Assembly (NCBI GenBank): GCA_014192065.1
Contig: BJHH01000001.1
Span: 248,001 to 312,000, forward strand
DNA length: 64,000 nucleotides
Source of the DNA: Gemmatimonadota bacterium
GTDB lineage: Bacteria; Gemmatimonadota; Gemmatimonadetes; Gemmatimonadales; Gemmatimonadaceae
Reading direction: 5' to 3'
Position numbers and translations under genes: made by a program. Positions 52,531 through 60,420 of this stretch are shown here, one piece after another; position 1 is the first letter of the stretch; each line of letters begins with the position of its first letter. Below the pieces are notes generated by a model, which saw only the letters and a program-made list of their open reading frames with translations, did no database searches and had not been told where the DNA came from.

Positions 52531-54045
52531 CTACGTTCGCGCCAGCATCCGCTTGATCGGTTTCACGAGGAGGGCCATCACCCCGGCGAATACCAGCGCG
52601 TACAGGCCAACGACGCCGAACAACTGTGGCAGCGAGAACTTCTCGTACACACTGGCCACCTGTCCGCCGATGAAGTTTCCGACCGACGTCGCCATGAACC
52701 AGACGCCCATCATCATGGAACCAATGCGCGCCGGCGCGAGCTTGGTCATGGCGGAGAGGCCGACCGGGCTGATGCACATCTCGCCGATGGTCTGCAAGAA
52801 GTAACAGCCGAGCAGCCACCACCAGCCCACACGGTCGCCGCTGGCCGCGAGTTGCGCCGCCGGCACCATCAAGATAAAACTCGCCGACACGAAGACGAGT
52901 CCGAGAGAAAACTTCGCGGTGCTTGACGGGTTTCGGCTGGCGAGCCTGACCCAGAGCCAGGCAAAAATCGGCGCGAGGATGACCACCCAGAGCGAGTTGA
53001 CGGATTGCCACTTGCCCGACCCGAACGACATGCCGAGCAGTTCGTTTTGTGTGCTTCGTTCGGCGAACAGCGTGAGCGTCGATCCGGCCTGCTCGAACAC
53101 CGACCAGAACACGGCGGCGCCGAGAAAGAGTACGGCGGTCACAACGAGGCGTTTGCGCTCTTCGGTCGTCCAGCTGCGATCGAGCAGCAGCCAGGAAAAG
53201 AACGCGAGCACGGCGAGTAGGAGGAACACGCCGAACGCGTTGCTGACACTCTGCGTGGTGAGGGTGATCGTTCCGGAGACCTGCAGCGCCGCGACGAGCG
53301 CGACAAAGCCGAGAATCACCGCGGCGGCGGTCCAGAACTGACGTTTCGCCTTCGCTGCGTCGGCGGCGTCGGTCACGGCCGGCTTCATCCCCGCGTCGCC
53401 CAGCGTCTTGCCGTCCACGACGTACCAGATCAGGCCGAGTGCCATGCCGACCGCCGTGGCTCCGAAACCCCAATGCCACGATGACGCTGGCGACATGCCC
53501 CAGCCGGTGAGGACGTCCTTGAACCACTGCTCTTGTGCAAGCGATGCCGTAACGAGGGGAGCGAGCAGCGCGCCGATGTTGATCGCGATGTAGAAGATCG
53601 AGAAGCCCGCGTCGCGCCGTTCATCGTCTGGCGCATACAGGTGGCCGACCATGGTCGAGATGTTCGGCTTGAGCAGTCCCGTGCCGAGTACGACGAATCC
53701 GAGTCCTGGCAAGAAGCTTGCCTCGAACGGAATTGCCAGCACGATGTGGCCGCACATGATCAGCACGCCGCCCCAGAACACGGCGCTGCGCTGTCCGATG
53801 AGCCGATCGGCAATCCAGCCGCCGGGCAGCGAGAAGAGGTATACCATCGCGGTGTACAGGCCATAGATCGGCCCCGCCTTGGCGACATCCCAGCCGAGTC
53901 CACCCGCTGCGATGGGTGCCGTCATGAACAGGACGAGCAGTGCACGCATGCCGTAGTAGGAGAAGCGCTCCCACAGTTCGGCGAAAAACAGTGTTCGCAG
54001 GCCTGCCGGGTGCCCGAAGAATCCGGTCTGGCGGGGGAGGGTCAC
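52531..54045 (-). CDS. POT-family proton-coupled peptide transporter
   Basis: A 504-residue, 12-14-helix major-facilitator protein. It has the proton-coupled oligopeptide transporter signature FFAELWERFSYYGMRALLVL (about 17-36), with the ExxER motif needed for coupling, and the second signature GTGLLKPNISTMVG. It imports di- and tripeptides with protons. The GTG at 54045 overlaps the stop of the upstream ATPase gene (GTGA) and gives the usual N-terminus; it is the last gene of a peptide-uptake operon that otherwise encodes an ABC system. A hairpin follows. Confidence 0.95.
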   Translation of the reverse strand: MTLPRQTGFFGHPAGLRTLFFAELWERFSYYGMRALLVLFMTAPIAAGGLGWDVAKAGPIYGLYTAMVYLFSLPGGWIADRLIGQRSAVFWGGVLIMCGHIVLAIPFEASFLPGLGFVVLGTGLLKPNISTMVGHLYAPDDERRDAGFSIFYIAINIGALLAPLVTASLAQEQWFKDVLTGWGMSPASSWHWGFGATAVGMALGLIWYVVDGKTLGDAGMKPAVTDAADAAKAKRQFWTAAAVILGFVALVAALQVSGTITLTTQSVSNAFGVFLLLAVLAFFSWLLLDRSWTTEERKRLVVTAVLFLGAAVFWSVFEQAGSTLTLFAERSTQNELLGMSFGSGKWQSVNSLWVVILAPIFAWLWVRLASRNPSSTAKFSLGLVFVSASFILMVPAAQLAASGDRVGWWWLLGCYFLQTIGEMCISPVGLSAMTKLAPARIGSMMMGVWFMATSVGNFIGGQVASVYEKFSLPQLFGVVGLYALVFAGVMALLVKPIKRMLART

Positions 54046-55028
54046 GTCGTCTCCAAGTTGGTGTGGACCTTGATGCACGCCGCGAAGGCGTGTGCAGCGA
54101 CCTCGCCGAGCGGTGGTACGGCGGTCGTGCAGTCCGCGTTCTTTAGAGGATGCGGACAGCGGGGAAAGAATGCGCAGCCGCGCGCGCGCGCGCGACCAGT
54201 CACGGGGTCGCCTGCCAGCGGTATGCGCACATGCCGGTCGCGCGGATCCGAGACGGGCACGGCGTCTAACAGCGCGCGGGTGTATGGATGCTGCGGCGCG
54301 GCAAAGAGCGCTGCGGCCGGCGCCTGTTCGATGATGCGTCCTTCATACATCACAGCGACCGACGTCGCGATCTGCTGGACGACGGCGAGATTGTGCGCGA
54401 TGAACAGGCAGGTGAGCGACCGCGCCGCGCGGATGCGGGCGAGCAGGGCCAGCACCTGGGCCTGTGTGGTGACGTCGAGTGCCGACACCGCTTCGTCGAG
54501 TACGAGAAACTCGGGATCCACAGCCAACGCGCGAGCGATCGCGACACGCTGGCGCTGGCCGCCGGACAGCTCATGCGGGTAGCGCGACGCGTCCGCCACC
54601 GAGAGGCCGACTTCCTCGAGCAGGCGAGCCACACGGGCCTCCGCCTCGGCGCCGCGTGCGATGTCGTGCACGATCAGTCCTTCCGCCACGATCGCGCCGA
54701 CCGAGTGCCGAGGATTGAGTGAGGTAAACGGATCCTGAAAGACGATCTGCATTTGGCGGCGGTGGCGGCGCAGCGCCTCGCCGCGCAGGGCGAGCAGATC
54801 CTTGCCGTCGTACCGCACGGTGCCGGCGTCCGCGTCGATCAGTCGCAGAATCGCCCGCGCCGTGGTCGTCTTGCCGCATCCGGACTCGCCCACCAGCGCC
54901 AGCGTCTCACCACGGGCAATGTCGAAGCCCACGCCGTCAACGGCCGTCTGTTCGGTTCGCGCCAATAGACCGGTACTCCGATGCACGACGCGCAGGCCGC
55001 GCACGGAGAGCAGTACGGCGCTGTTCAT
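54042..55028 (-). CDS. dppF: Oligopeptide ABC transporter ATPase (DppF/OppF-type)
   Basis: A 328-residue ABC ATPase. Walker A GESGCGKTT (about 47-56), Q-loop QDPFTSLNPR, signature LSGGQRQRV, Walker B with the catalytic acid in FLVLDEAVSALD, and the H-loop FIAHN. The C-terminal cysteine-containing tail (CAFFPRCPH, NADC) is the oligopeptide/dipeptide C-terminal domain that binds Fe-S in DppD/F. The start overlaps the dppD stop (ATGA), and its stop overlaps the POT gene start. It energises uptake through the DppB/DppC-like permeases. Confidence 0.93.
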   Translation of the reverse strand: MNSAVLLSVRGLRVVHRSTGLLARTEQTAVDGVGFDIARGETLALVGESGCGKTTTARAILRLIDADAGTVRYDGKDLLALRGEALRRHRRQMQIVFQDPFTSLNPRHSVGAIVAEGLIVHDIARGAEAEARVARLLEEVGLSVADASRYPHELSGGQRQRVAIARALAVDPEFLVLDEAVSALDVTTQAQVLALLARIRAARSLTCLFIAHNLAVVQQIATSVAVMYEGRIIEQAPAAALFAAPQHPYTRALLDAVPVSDPRDRHVRIPLAGDPVTGRARARGCAFFPRCPHPLKNADCTTAVPPLGEVAAHAFAACIKVHTNLETT

Positions 55029-55834
55029 GCGACAACTCGCGGACGAACCAGGCGTGGCATCGCCGCCAACAGTTCGCGCGTGTAGTCGTGGCAGGGCGCA
55101 TGGAATAGCGCATCCACCGACGCCTCTTCGACGAGTCTGCCGTCCTTCATCACGAGTGCCCGCGAGCAGGTTTCGGCGACTACGCCGAGGTCGTGCGTGA
55201 TGAGCAGGACGGCGGTCTGTGACTCCTTCTGCAGTTCGAGCAGCAACTGGAGCACCTGCGCCTGCACCGTGACGTCGAGTGCCGACGTCGGTTCGTCGGC
55301 GATGACTAGCGCCGGCTTGAGGAGCAGCGCGATCGCGAGCATTACGCGTTGGCGCATGCCACCCGAGAGTTCGTGCGGGTAGGCCCGGTAGCGTGTTGCC
55401 GCGTCGGGCAAGCCGACTCGGTCGAGCATCGCGATGGCTTGGTCGCGGGCGCGCGTCGTGCTGCGCTCTCCGTGCACGAGTGCGACCTCGGCCACCTGGT
55501 CGCCAACGCGCATCACCGGATTGAGCGCCGCCGCTGGCTCCTGAAACACCATCGAAATCCGTCGTCCGCGGAGGTCACGAAGCTCGCGCTCCGGAAGCGT
55601 CAGGAGATCACGTCCCTCAAAGCGCACGGCGCTGCCGGGCCCAACGCGCGCGTTGCTCGAAAGAATCCCCATGATGGCGAGCGCTGTTGCCGTCTTGCCG
55701 CTGCCGGACTCGCCCACGAGCGCGACGATCTCGCCGGGCTCGACCGAGAACGACAGGTCGACGACGGCCCGGCGTTCGCCCGAGCGGTCGGCGTACGCCA
55801 CCCGCAGGTTGTCGACAGAGAGAAGCGCTGTCAT
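55025..55834 (-). CDS. dppD: Peptide ABC transporter ATPase (DppD/OppD-type)
   Basis: A 269-residue ABC ATPase: Walker A GESGSGKTA, Q-loop QEPAAALNPV, signature ELSGGMRQRV, Walker B LVIADEPTSALD, and H-loop LLITHD. The first ATPase of the pair in this operon. The ATG at 55834 is chosen because it starts the family-typical LLSVDNLRVAYAD; an upstream start at 55909 would overlap the permease gene by 47 nt. The C-terminal Fe-S tail seen in its partner is missing, and the protein ends soon after HDYTRELLAAMPR, shorter than typical DppD (about 325 residues). Confidence 0.9.
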   Translation of the reverse strand: MTALLSVDNLRVAYADRSGERRAVVDLSFSVEPGEIVALVGESGSGKTATALAIMGILSSNARVGPGSAVRFEGRDLLTLPERELRDLRGRRISMVFQEPAAALNPVMRVGDQVAEVALVHGERSTTRARDQAIAMLDRVGLPDAATRYRAYPHELSGGMRQRVMLAIALLLKPALVIADEPTSALDVTVQAQVLQLLLELQKESQTAVLLITHDLGVVAETCSRALVMKDGRLVEEASVDALFHAPCHDYTRELLAAMPRLVRPRVVA

Positions 55835-55862
55835 GGGCAGATCCGCGTCAGGAGCTGGCTCT

Positions 55863-56708
55863 TCATGGTGCCAGTAAGCTGCGGTCGCGCCCACGGAGTC
55901 GTTCGCCAAGGAGATTCACGCTCATGACGGTGGCGGCGATCGCGGCAGAAGGGAAGAGGAGGAGCCACCACGCATCGAGTGGACGGGCACTCGCGTCCTG
56001 CAGCAGGACGCCCCAACTGGCCGTTGGCGGCGCGATCCCAGCCCCGAAATAACTGAGTCCGGCCTCGAGGGGGATCACCGATGCGACGGTGAGGATGGCG
56101 GTGACCATGGCGGCGGGCAGTACGCCGGGCAGGATGTGGCGAACCGCGATGCCCATACGCGGCGCGCCGAGCGCGCGCGCGGCGGCGACATAGTCGGTGG
56201 CGTCGAGCTCACGGACCCGGGCCCGGACGATTCGGCTCATGGCGGGCCAGGCGGTCAGGCCGAGCAGTAGCGCTAACGAGGTCGCGCTGAGCCGACCCGT
56301 GAACGCGACGCAGGCGAGTACTACGAGGAGTCGTGGCGTGGCCATGAGCGCATCCACGAAGCGCATCATCCATCCGTCGAGCCACGCCGGTGCGAGCCCT
56401 GCGATCACGCCCCACGTCACACCGACCAGAAGCACGACGGCGACCGACAGCGCGGCGATACCAAGCGAAACCTGCGTGCCAAAGAGCATACGAGAGAAAA
56501 CGTCACGCGCGCTTGCGTCGGTGCCGAACCAGTGCGTGGTGGACGGCGCGAGCAGCCGGTCGGCCACGAGATCACCCGACACGGCGGGGTCAAACGGGGC
56601 GATCCACTGGGCCGTGAGCGCAGTGAGCACAAAGAGCGCCAGCACGCATGCCGGCACGAATGCCGGCACGAATGCCGGCACGTTGCCGGTGCGCCGCGAG
56701 GCGCTCAT
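55863..56708 (-). CDS. dppC: Peptide ABC transporter permease (DppC-type)
   Basis: A 281-residue permease with about six membrane helices. The N-terminal helix is followed by the DppC-typical periplasmic motif HWFGTDASARDVFSRMLFG, and the EAA motif ATDYVAAARALGAPRMGIAVRH contacts the ATPases. The ATG at 56708 overlaps the dppB stop (ATGA), giving an operon-coupled start. The N-terminus has an unusual Pro-Ala-Phe-Val repeat from a 12-bp DNA repeat. Length is near the family average (about 290). Confidence 0.92.
   Translation of the reverse strand: MSASRRTGNVPAFVPAFVPACVLALFVLTALTAQWIAPFDPAVSGDLVADRLLAPSTTHWFGTDASARDVFSRMLFGTQVSLGIAALSVAVVLLVGVTWGVIAGLAPAWLDGWMMRFVDALMATPRLLVVLACVAFTGRLSATSLALLLGLTAWPAMSRIVRARVRELDATDYVAAARALGAPRMGIAVRHILPGVLPAAMVTAILTVASVIPLEAGLSYFGAGIAPPTASWGVLLQDASARPLDAWWLLLFPSAAIAATVMSVNLLGERLRGRDRSLLAP
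56648..56683 (-). repeat. 12-bp tandem repeat (3 copies) in the dppC 5' end
   Basis: Unit ATGCCGGCACGA (plus strand), the last copy with one mismatch. It encodes (Pro-Ala-Phe-Val) repeats in the N-terminal region preceding the first membrane helix. Frame-neutral. Confidence 0.85.
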
Positions 56709-57676
56709 GCTTCCTTCCGGATCGCGGGATTCGCCAGGACCGCAGCCGCGTCGGCAATCGCGCTGCCGACGCACACGGCAATCGAGCCGACGAGTACGAG
56801 CGCAATCACCAATGGATAGTCGCGGCTGCCGACTGCGCTGACGAGCGTGGCGCCGGCGCCCGGCCAGCCAAACACCATCTCGACCATCGCCGCGCCACCC
56901 ACGAGCGTCGGGACGAGCAGGCCGAGTACCGCGAAAAGTGATCCACCGGTGCGTCGCAGCACGTGGTGTACCAACACCCGCCGCGTGGCAGCACCCTTCG
57001 CGCGAGCGGTGCGTACGAACTCCTCGTTGAGTGTGTCCACCACGGCGGCACGCTGAAATCGCGCGACGACGCAGCCGATCACGAGAGCGAGCACCGACAC
57101 TGGCAGTGCGGCGTGATGCAGGTAGTCGCCGACGGTATCGAGCCATGATGCATGCACCGCACCGGCGCTGAAGATGCCGGTGCCGGGAAACCATCGGAGC
57201 CGCACGGCGAAGACCAGCGATGCGATCAACGCGAGCAGGAACTCCGGGATCGAAAGCACACTGAGCGCGAACGCGCCGGTCGCCCGGTCTCGCCACGTTC
57301 CCGCGTGCGCGCCCTGCCAGGTTCCCACGGCCACGCCAGCCAGCACGCCGATCAGCAGGGCAGGGACCATCAAGAGCAGCGTGTCGGGAATCACATCCGT
57401 GAGCACGGCCGACACCGGTCTCGCTTCGCCGAACGATGTGCCGAACTCACCGCGCGCGAAGTTCGCCAGCATCATGGGATACTGCTGCCAGAGCGGAAGG
57501 TCGAGTGCGTAGCGCAGCCGCATCTCGGCCCGGGCGGCCGCAAAGTTCGAGTTCTCGTCGAGCGAGGTGGCGAACGGGTCACCCGGCGCCGCGTGGACCA
57601 GCACGAAGGCGAGCGACGTGACCACGAAGGCCACGATCGCCGTCTGGCGCGCACGCGCCGCCGCAAAGCGGAGCAA
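56705..57676 (-). CDS. dppB: Peptide ABC transporter permease (DppB-type)
   Basis: A permease of about 323 residues with six membrane helices: an N-terminal helix (IVAFVVTSLAFVLVHAAPGDPF, the typical DppB pattern), LSIPEFLLALIASLVF, and the EAA motif EEFVRTARAKGAATRRVLVHHVLR. The start is uncertain: a TTG at 57676 lies 2 nt after the substrate-binding-protein stop, and a CTG at 57682 would overlap it (CTGA), matching the overlap style elsewhere in the window. The longer open frame upstream overlaps the preceding gene and is not coding. Confidence 0.92.
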   Translation of the reverse strand: MLRFAAARARQTAIVAFVVTSLAFVLVHAAPGDPFATSLDENSNFAAARAEMRLRYALDLPLWQQYPMMLANFARGEFGTSFGEARPVSAVLTDVIPDTLLLMVPALLIGVLAGVAVGTWQGAHAGTWRDRATGAFALSVLSIPEFLLALIASLVFAVRLRWFPGTGIFSAGAVHASWLDTVGDYLHHAALPVSVLALVIGCVVARFQRAAVVDTLNEEFVRTARAKGAATRRVLVHHVLRRTGGSLFAVLGLLVPTLVGGAAMVEMVFGWPGAGATLVSAVGSRDYPLVIALVLVGSIAVCVGSAIADAAAVLANPAIRKEA

Positions 57677-57678
57677 CG

Positions 57679-59337
57679 TCAGGGTGTCGCGGTACGTCCG
57701 GCGCCCGGCCGGCGCGACGGACCCGTGACATCCCAACTGCGCACGGTGGCCCACCACGCGTCTGGCCGAAACTCGCCGGTCACGAGCCGGCGGCTCGCGG
57801 CGGCAGGGTCGAGCGATTCGTAGAGCCAGATCGCCGGCGCGTCGTCGATCGCTGTTTGGTACGCGACGCGAAAGTGTGCGCGTGCGTTCTTCAGGTCCAT
57901 GGCCGTTAGCGCGTTCGCTACCGCGGCGTCGAACGTCGCGTTCTGCCATCCGCCGGCGTTGAACGGACTCCCCTTGGTGAACGCGCGCGAACCCCAGGTT
58001 TGCCGCGCGCCGCTCGGGCTCGGCGTGGCGGTCCATCCGAACACCATCGCGTCGAAGCTGTGGGTCATCAGTTGGTCGACGAACCCAGCCATGTCGGTGA
58101 CATTCACCGTCACCGCCGCGCCGACCGCCGCGAACGACTGCTGAAGCAGTTCGGCGTACCGCACCCGCGATCGGCTCGAGGACGAGACGCTGAGCGTGAA
58201 CGCGAGCGGTTGGCCAGCCTTCGAGCGCATGCCGCGCGGGCCGAGCTTCCAGCCAAGTACATCGAGCAGGCGACCGGATTCGGCGACGTCGAACGGGATC
58301 TGACGGAGCGTCGTGTCGGCCGACCACTGCAGCCTCGCGAACGGGCCAAGCCCAGGCCTGCCAAGCGTGTCATGCACATTGCGCACCAGCGCGGCACGAT
58401 CGACGGCCATCGTCAGCGCGCGGCGCATGCTGGCGCTGCCGAAGAGGGGGTGCGGTGCGGTGCCATCCGCCGTCCAGAGGTTGAACTGGACGACGCCATA
58501 GTCGTAGCGGCGCAGCGGCAATAGCGTGATGTCGGGCAGTCGCGACGCCTCGGCGACGTCCTCAAGCTGCATACGCTCAATAAAGTCGGCGTCGCCGGCG
58601 AGCACGGCTCGGACCGCCGTGGGTGCCGAGCCCGCGATCGCGAACACGAGGCGGTCGATCTTCGGACGGCCGAGCAGGTAGTGGTCGAACGCCGCCATCT
58701 CGAACCGGCGTTTTTGCTCCCACGCGACAAAGGTGAACGGCCCGCTGCCAACGGGAGCCTTCGCGAATGCGGAACTTTTCAGCGAGTCGTGCGGGACGTT
58801 GCCCAGCAGGTGCTCGGGGAGCGGGAACAGGGTGTACGCCACCGCATGGAACTGTTCCGGGCTGCGCGCCTTGTACCAGACCGTGGCCGTGAGCGAATCG
58901 GCGACGGATACCGAGTCCACGGATCGCGCGAGCTCGACCCCTGCGCTCGAACCGGTCTTCGGATCGGTCAGGACCGTGAACGCGAATCGAACGTCTCGTG
59001 CGGTGAGGGCCTGTCCATCGTGCCATTTGGCCCGTGGATCGAGATGAAAGGTGATGGCCATTGAATCGCGCGCCCAGTCCCATCGCGCGGCGAGGTGCGG
59101 CACGTAGCCGGCATCGCCAACCGTGTTCTGGGACTGGCCGATCTCGGCGAGTTTGTCGAACAGGAGTTCGGCGTAGACCCGACTCTGGGTCTGGCTCGAG
59201 AGCTGCGGGAGCGCGATATCGCCGTCGGCGCCGGCGGAGATCACGACGGTCTTGTCGCCGACATCGCCGCACGCCAACGAGGCGACTGCCGTGGTGGCGA
59301 GCACGAGACAGACGGACAGGCGCCCGATGAGTTTCAT
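57679..59337 (-). CDS. dppA: Peptide ABC transporter substrate-binding lipoprotein (SBP family 5)
   Basis: A 552-residue periplasmic-binding lipoprotein (lipobox SLAC). Family 5 features: KTVVISAGADGD early, HLDPRAKWHDGQALTARDVRFAFTVL (near 120-145), GSGPFTF, RALTMAVDRAALV and LYESLDPAA near the end. It captures di/oligopeptides or related ligands and hands them to the permease pair encoded downstream. AGGA precedes the ATG at 59337. First dedicated gene of the uptake operon, 41 nt after the LipM-like gene. The ligand is not proven. Confidence 0.93.
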   Translation of the reverse strand: MKLIGRLSVCLVLATTAVASLACGDVGDKTVVISAGADGDIALPQLSSQTQSRVYAELLFDKLAEIGQSQNTVGDAGYVPHLAARWDWARDSMAITFHLDPRAKWHDGQALTARDVRFAFTVLTDPKTGSSAGVELARSVDSVSVADSLTATVWYKARSPEQFHAVAYTLFPLPEHLLGNVPHDSLKSSAFAKAPVGSGPFTFVAWEQKRRFEMAAFDHYLLGRPKIDRLVFAIAGSAPTAVRAVLAGDADFIERMQLEDVAEASRLPDITLLPLRRYDYGVVQFNLWTADGTAPHPLFGSASMRRALTMAVDRAALVRNVHDTLGRPGLGPFARLQWSADTTLRQIPFDVAESGRLLDVLGWKLGPRGMRSKAGQPLAFTLSVSSSSRSRVRYAELLQQSFAAVGAAVTVNVTDMAGFVDQLMTHSFDAMVFGWTATPSPSGARQTWGSRAFTKGSPFNAGGWQNATFDAAVANALTAMDLKNARAHFRVAYQTAIDDAPAIWLYESLDPAAASRRLVTGEFRPDAWWATVRSWDVTGPSRRPGAGRTATP

Positions 59338-59378
59338 GCGCGCACGTTCCTGGCGGAGGTGTGCACACGTTAGCCGCA

Positions 59379-60149
59379 TTACCGGCGCCACGTCCACTCC
59401 GGGTCGAGGTACTTCGCGAGCAATGGTCGCGCGGCTTCGGTCACCGCGTCGGCATTGAGCGCTTCGACCGGGCCGACCTCCGCCTCGAGCGCCGCGCGCA
59501 AGGCGTCGCGGACTTCGTGGCGAGTGACGGGCCGGCCGAGCGCGCCCTCGAGCGTTGCGCCTGGTTGCGGCGTCGCGATCGGCGCGGATGCCAACTCCGC
59601 GATCCGCACCTGACAATCGACGAGCAGGATCGATCCATGTTGGAGCAGGGCGCCCTGATCGCGAAGTTGCGCGCTGGCCACGAGTTTTCGCCCGTTCAGG
59701 GTCAGCTCGCCAGCCGACGGTTCGGCGAAGCAGGCATCGGCGCCAGGTCTGAGCGCGCGGCCGTGAGGTGCGACGGCGACGCCGACGCCGAGTCGTGACA
59801 GCGCCGACATCAGCAGCCGGTTGATCCGCGCAAATCCGTCGCGCACCGATTCGTTGGCAGGCGCTGGCGCGGTGACGCTGTACGTCACTTCACCTTCGTG
59901 CAAGAGTACCCGGCCGCCGGTTGGACGGCGGACGGCATCCACGCCCAGTGACTCGAGCCGTTCGGCAGAGAAGCGGGCCCGAACCGACTCATGGCGGCCG
60001 AACGACAGCGTCGGGCGGCGCCAGCCGTACACCCGAAGCGTGGCCTCGCTCGTGGCACGGGCACGGTCCATGAGCGCGGCGTCTACCGCCATCTGCATTG
60101 GCCCCGAATCGTGATCCGACTCGAGCCAGTGCCAGCGTAGTCCGTCCAC
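59379..60149 (-). CDS. LipM-like octanoyltransferase / lipoate ligase-family protein
   Basis: A 256-residue member of the BPL/LplA/LipB superfamily. LipM-type features: RRPTGGRVLLHEGEVTYSV (74-92), a cysteine at the nucleophile position C140 in DACFAEPS, and GRKLVASAQ (153-161) with Lys155. The cysteine favours an octanoyltransferase (Bacillus LipM) over a lipoate-protein ligase (LplA), which lacks it. The GTG at 60149 gives a typical N-terminus; the longer open frame (to 60662) lies over gcvP. It is positioned between gcvP and the peptide operon, though lipB is present 18 kb away. Confidence 0.8.
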   Translation of the reverse strand: MDGLRWHWLESDHDSGPMQMAVDAALMDRARATSEATLRVYGWRRPTLSFGRHESVRARFSAERLESLGVDAVRRPTGGRVLLHEGEVTYSVTAPAPANESVRDGFARINRLLMSALSRLGVGVAVAPHGRALRPGADACFAEPSAGELTLNGRKLVASAQLRDQGALLQHGSILLVDCQVRIAELASAPIATPQPGATLEGALGRPVTRHEVRDALRAALEAEVGPVEALNADAVTEAARPLLAKYLDPEWTWRR

Positions 60150-60166
60150 CCCGTCGGCCCGCAGCG

Positions 60167-60346
60167 TCAGCGCGTGACGGCGAACCAGATCACGTAGAGC
60201 CAGCCCAGGAATCCCTGACCGATTGCCCAGAGAATCGAGTGGTGTTCGCTCCACGAAATCGCGATGGCCAGCGCGCTGCCGAAACTGATTCCGGCCTTCG
60301 CCGCGCCGCCTGCCGACATGATGGTAACCCGCCGAGAATCGTCCAT
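60167..60346 (-). CDS. Small membrane protein (59 residues)
   Basis: A short reading frame with an ATG at 60346 and a TGA at 60167. The sequence is [10 protein letters not shown], a Gly/Ala segment, then a hydrophobic double segment with [12 protein letters not shown], a histidine pair (SEHHSILW) and [15 protein letters not shown]. This resembles small bacterial membrane proteins of unknown role with an N-terminal amphipathic part. It is too short for a gene caller to favour. It precedes the LipM-like gene by 17 nt and is divergent to gcvP. Confidence 0.7.
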   Translation of the reverse strand: MDDSRRVTIMSAGGAAKAGISFGSALAIAISWSEHHSILWAIGQGFLGWLYVIWFAVTR

Positions 60347-60420
60347 GGCCGCAATCTATGCCGCATCGGCGTGCCCGCGACCATATTTCACTTTCCACTC
60401 GACACCCAGCCGACCATACC

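Noticed and set aside
52388-53527. A 379-codon minus-strand frame
   Set aside because: It overlaps the POT transporter in another frame and is Arg-rich; only the transporter frame shows motifs.
54042-55028. Walker B of the second ATPase reading LDEAVSALD instead of the more usual LDEPVSALD
   Set aside because: The catalytic Glu is present and Ala at this position occurs in the oligopeptide ATPase family, so it is not a defect.
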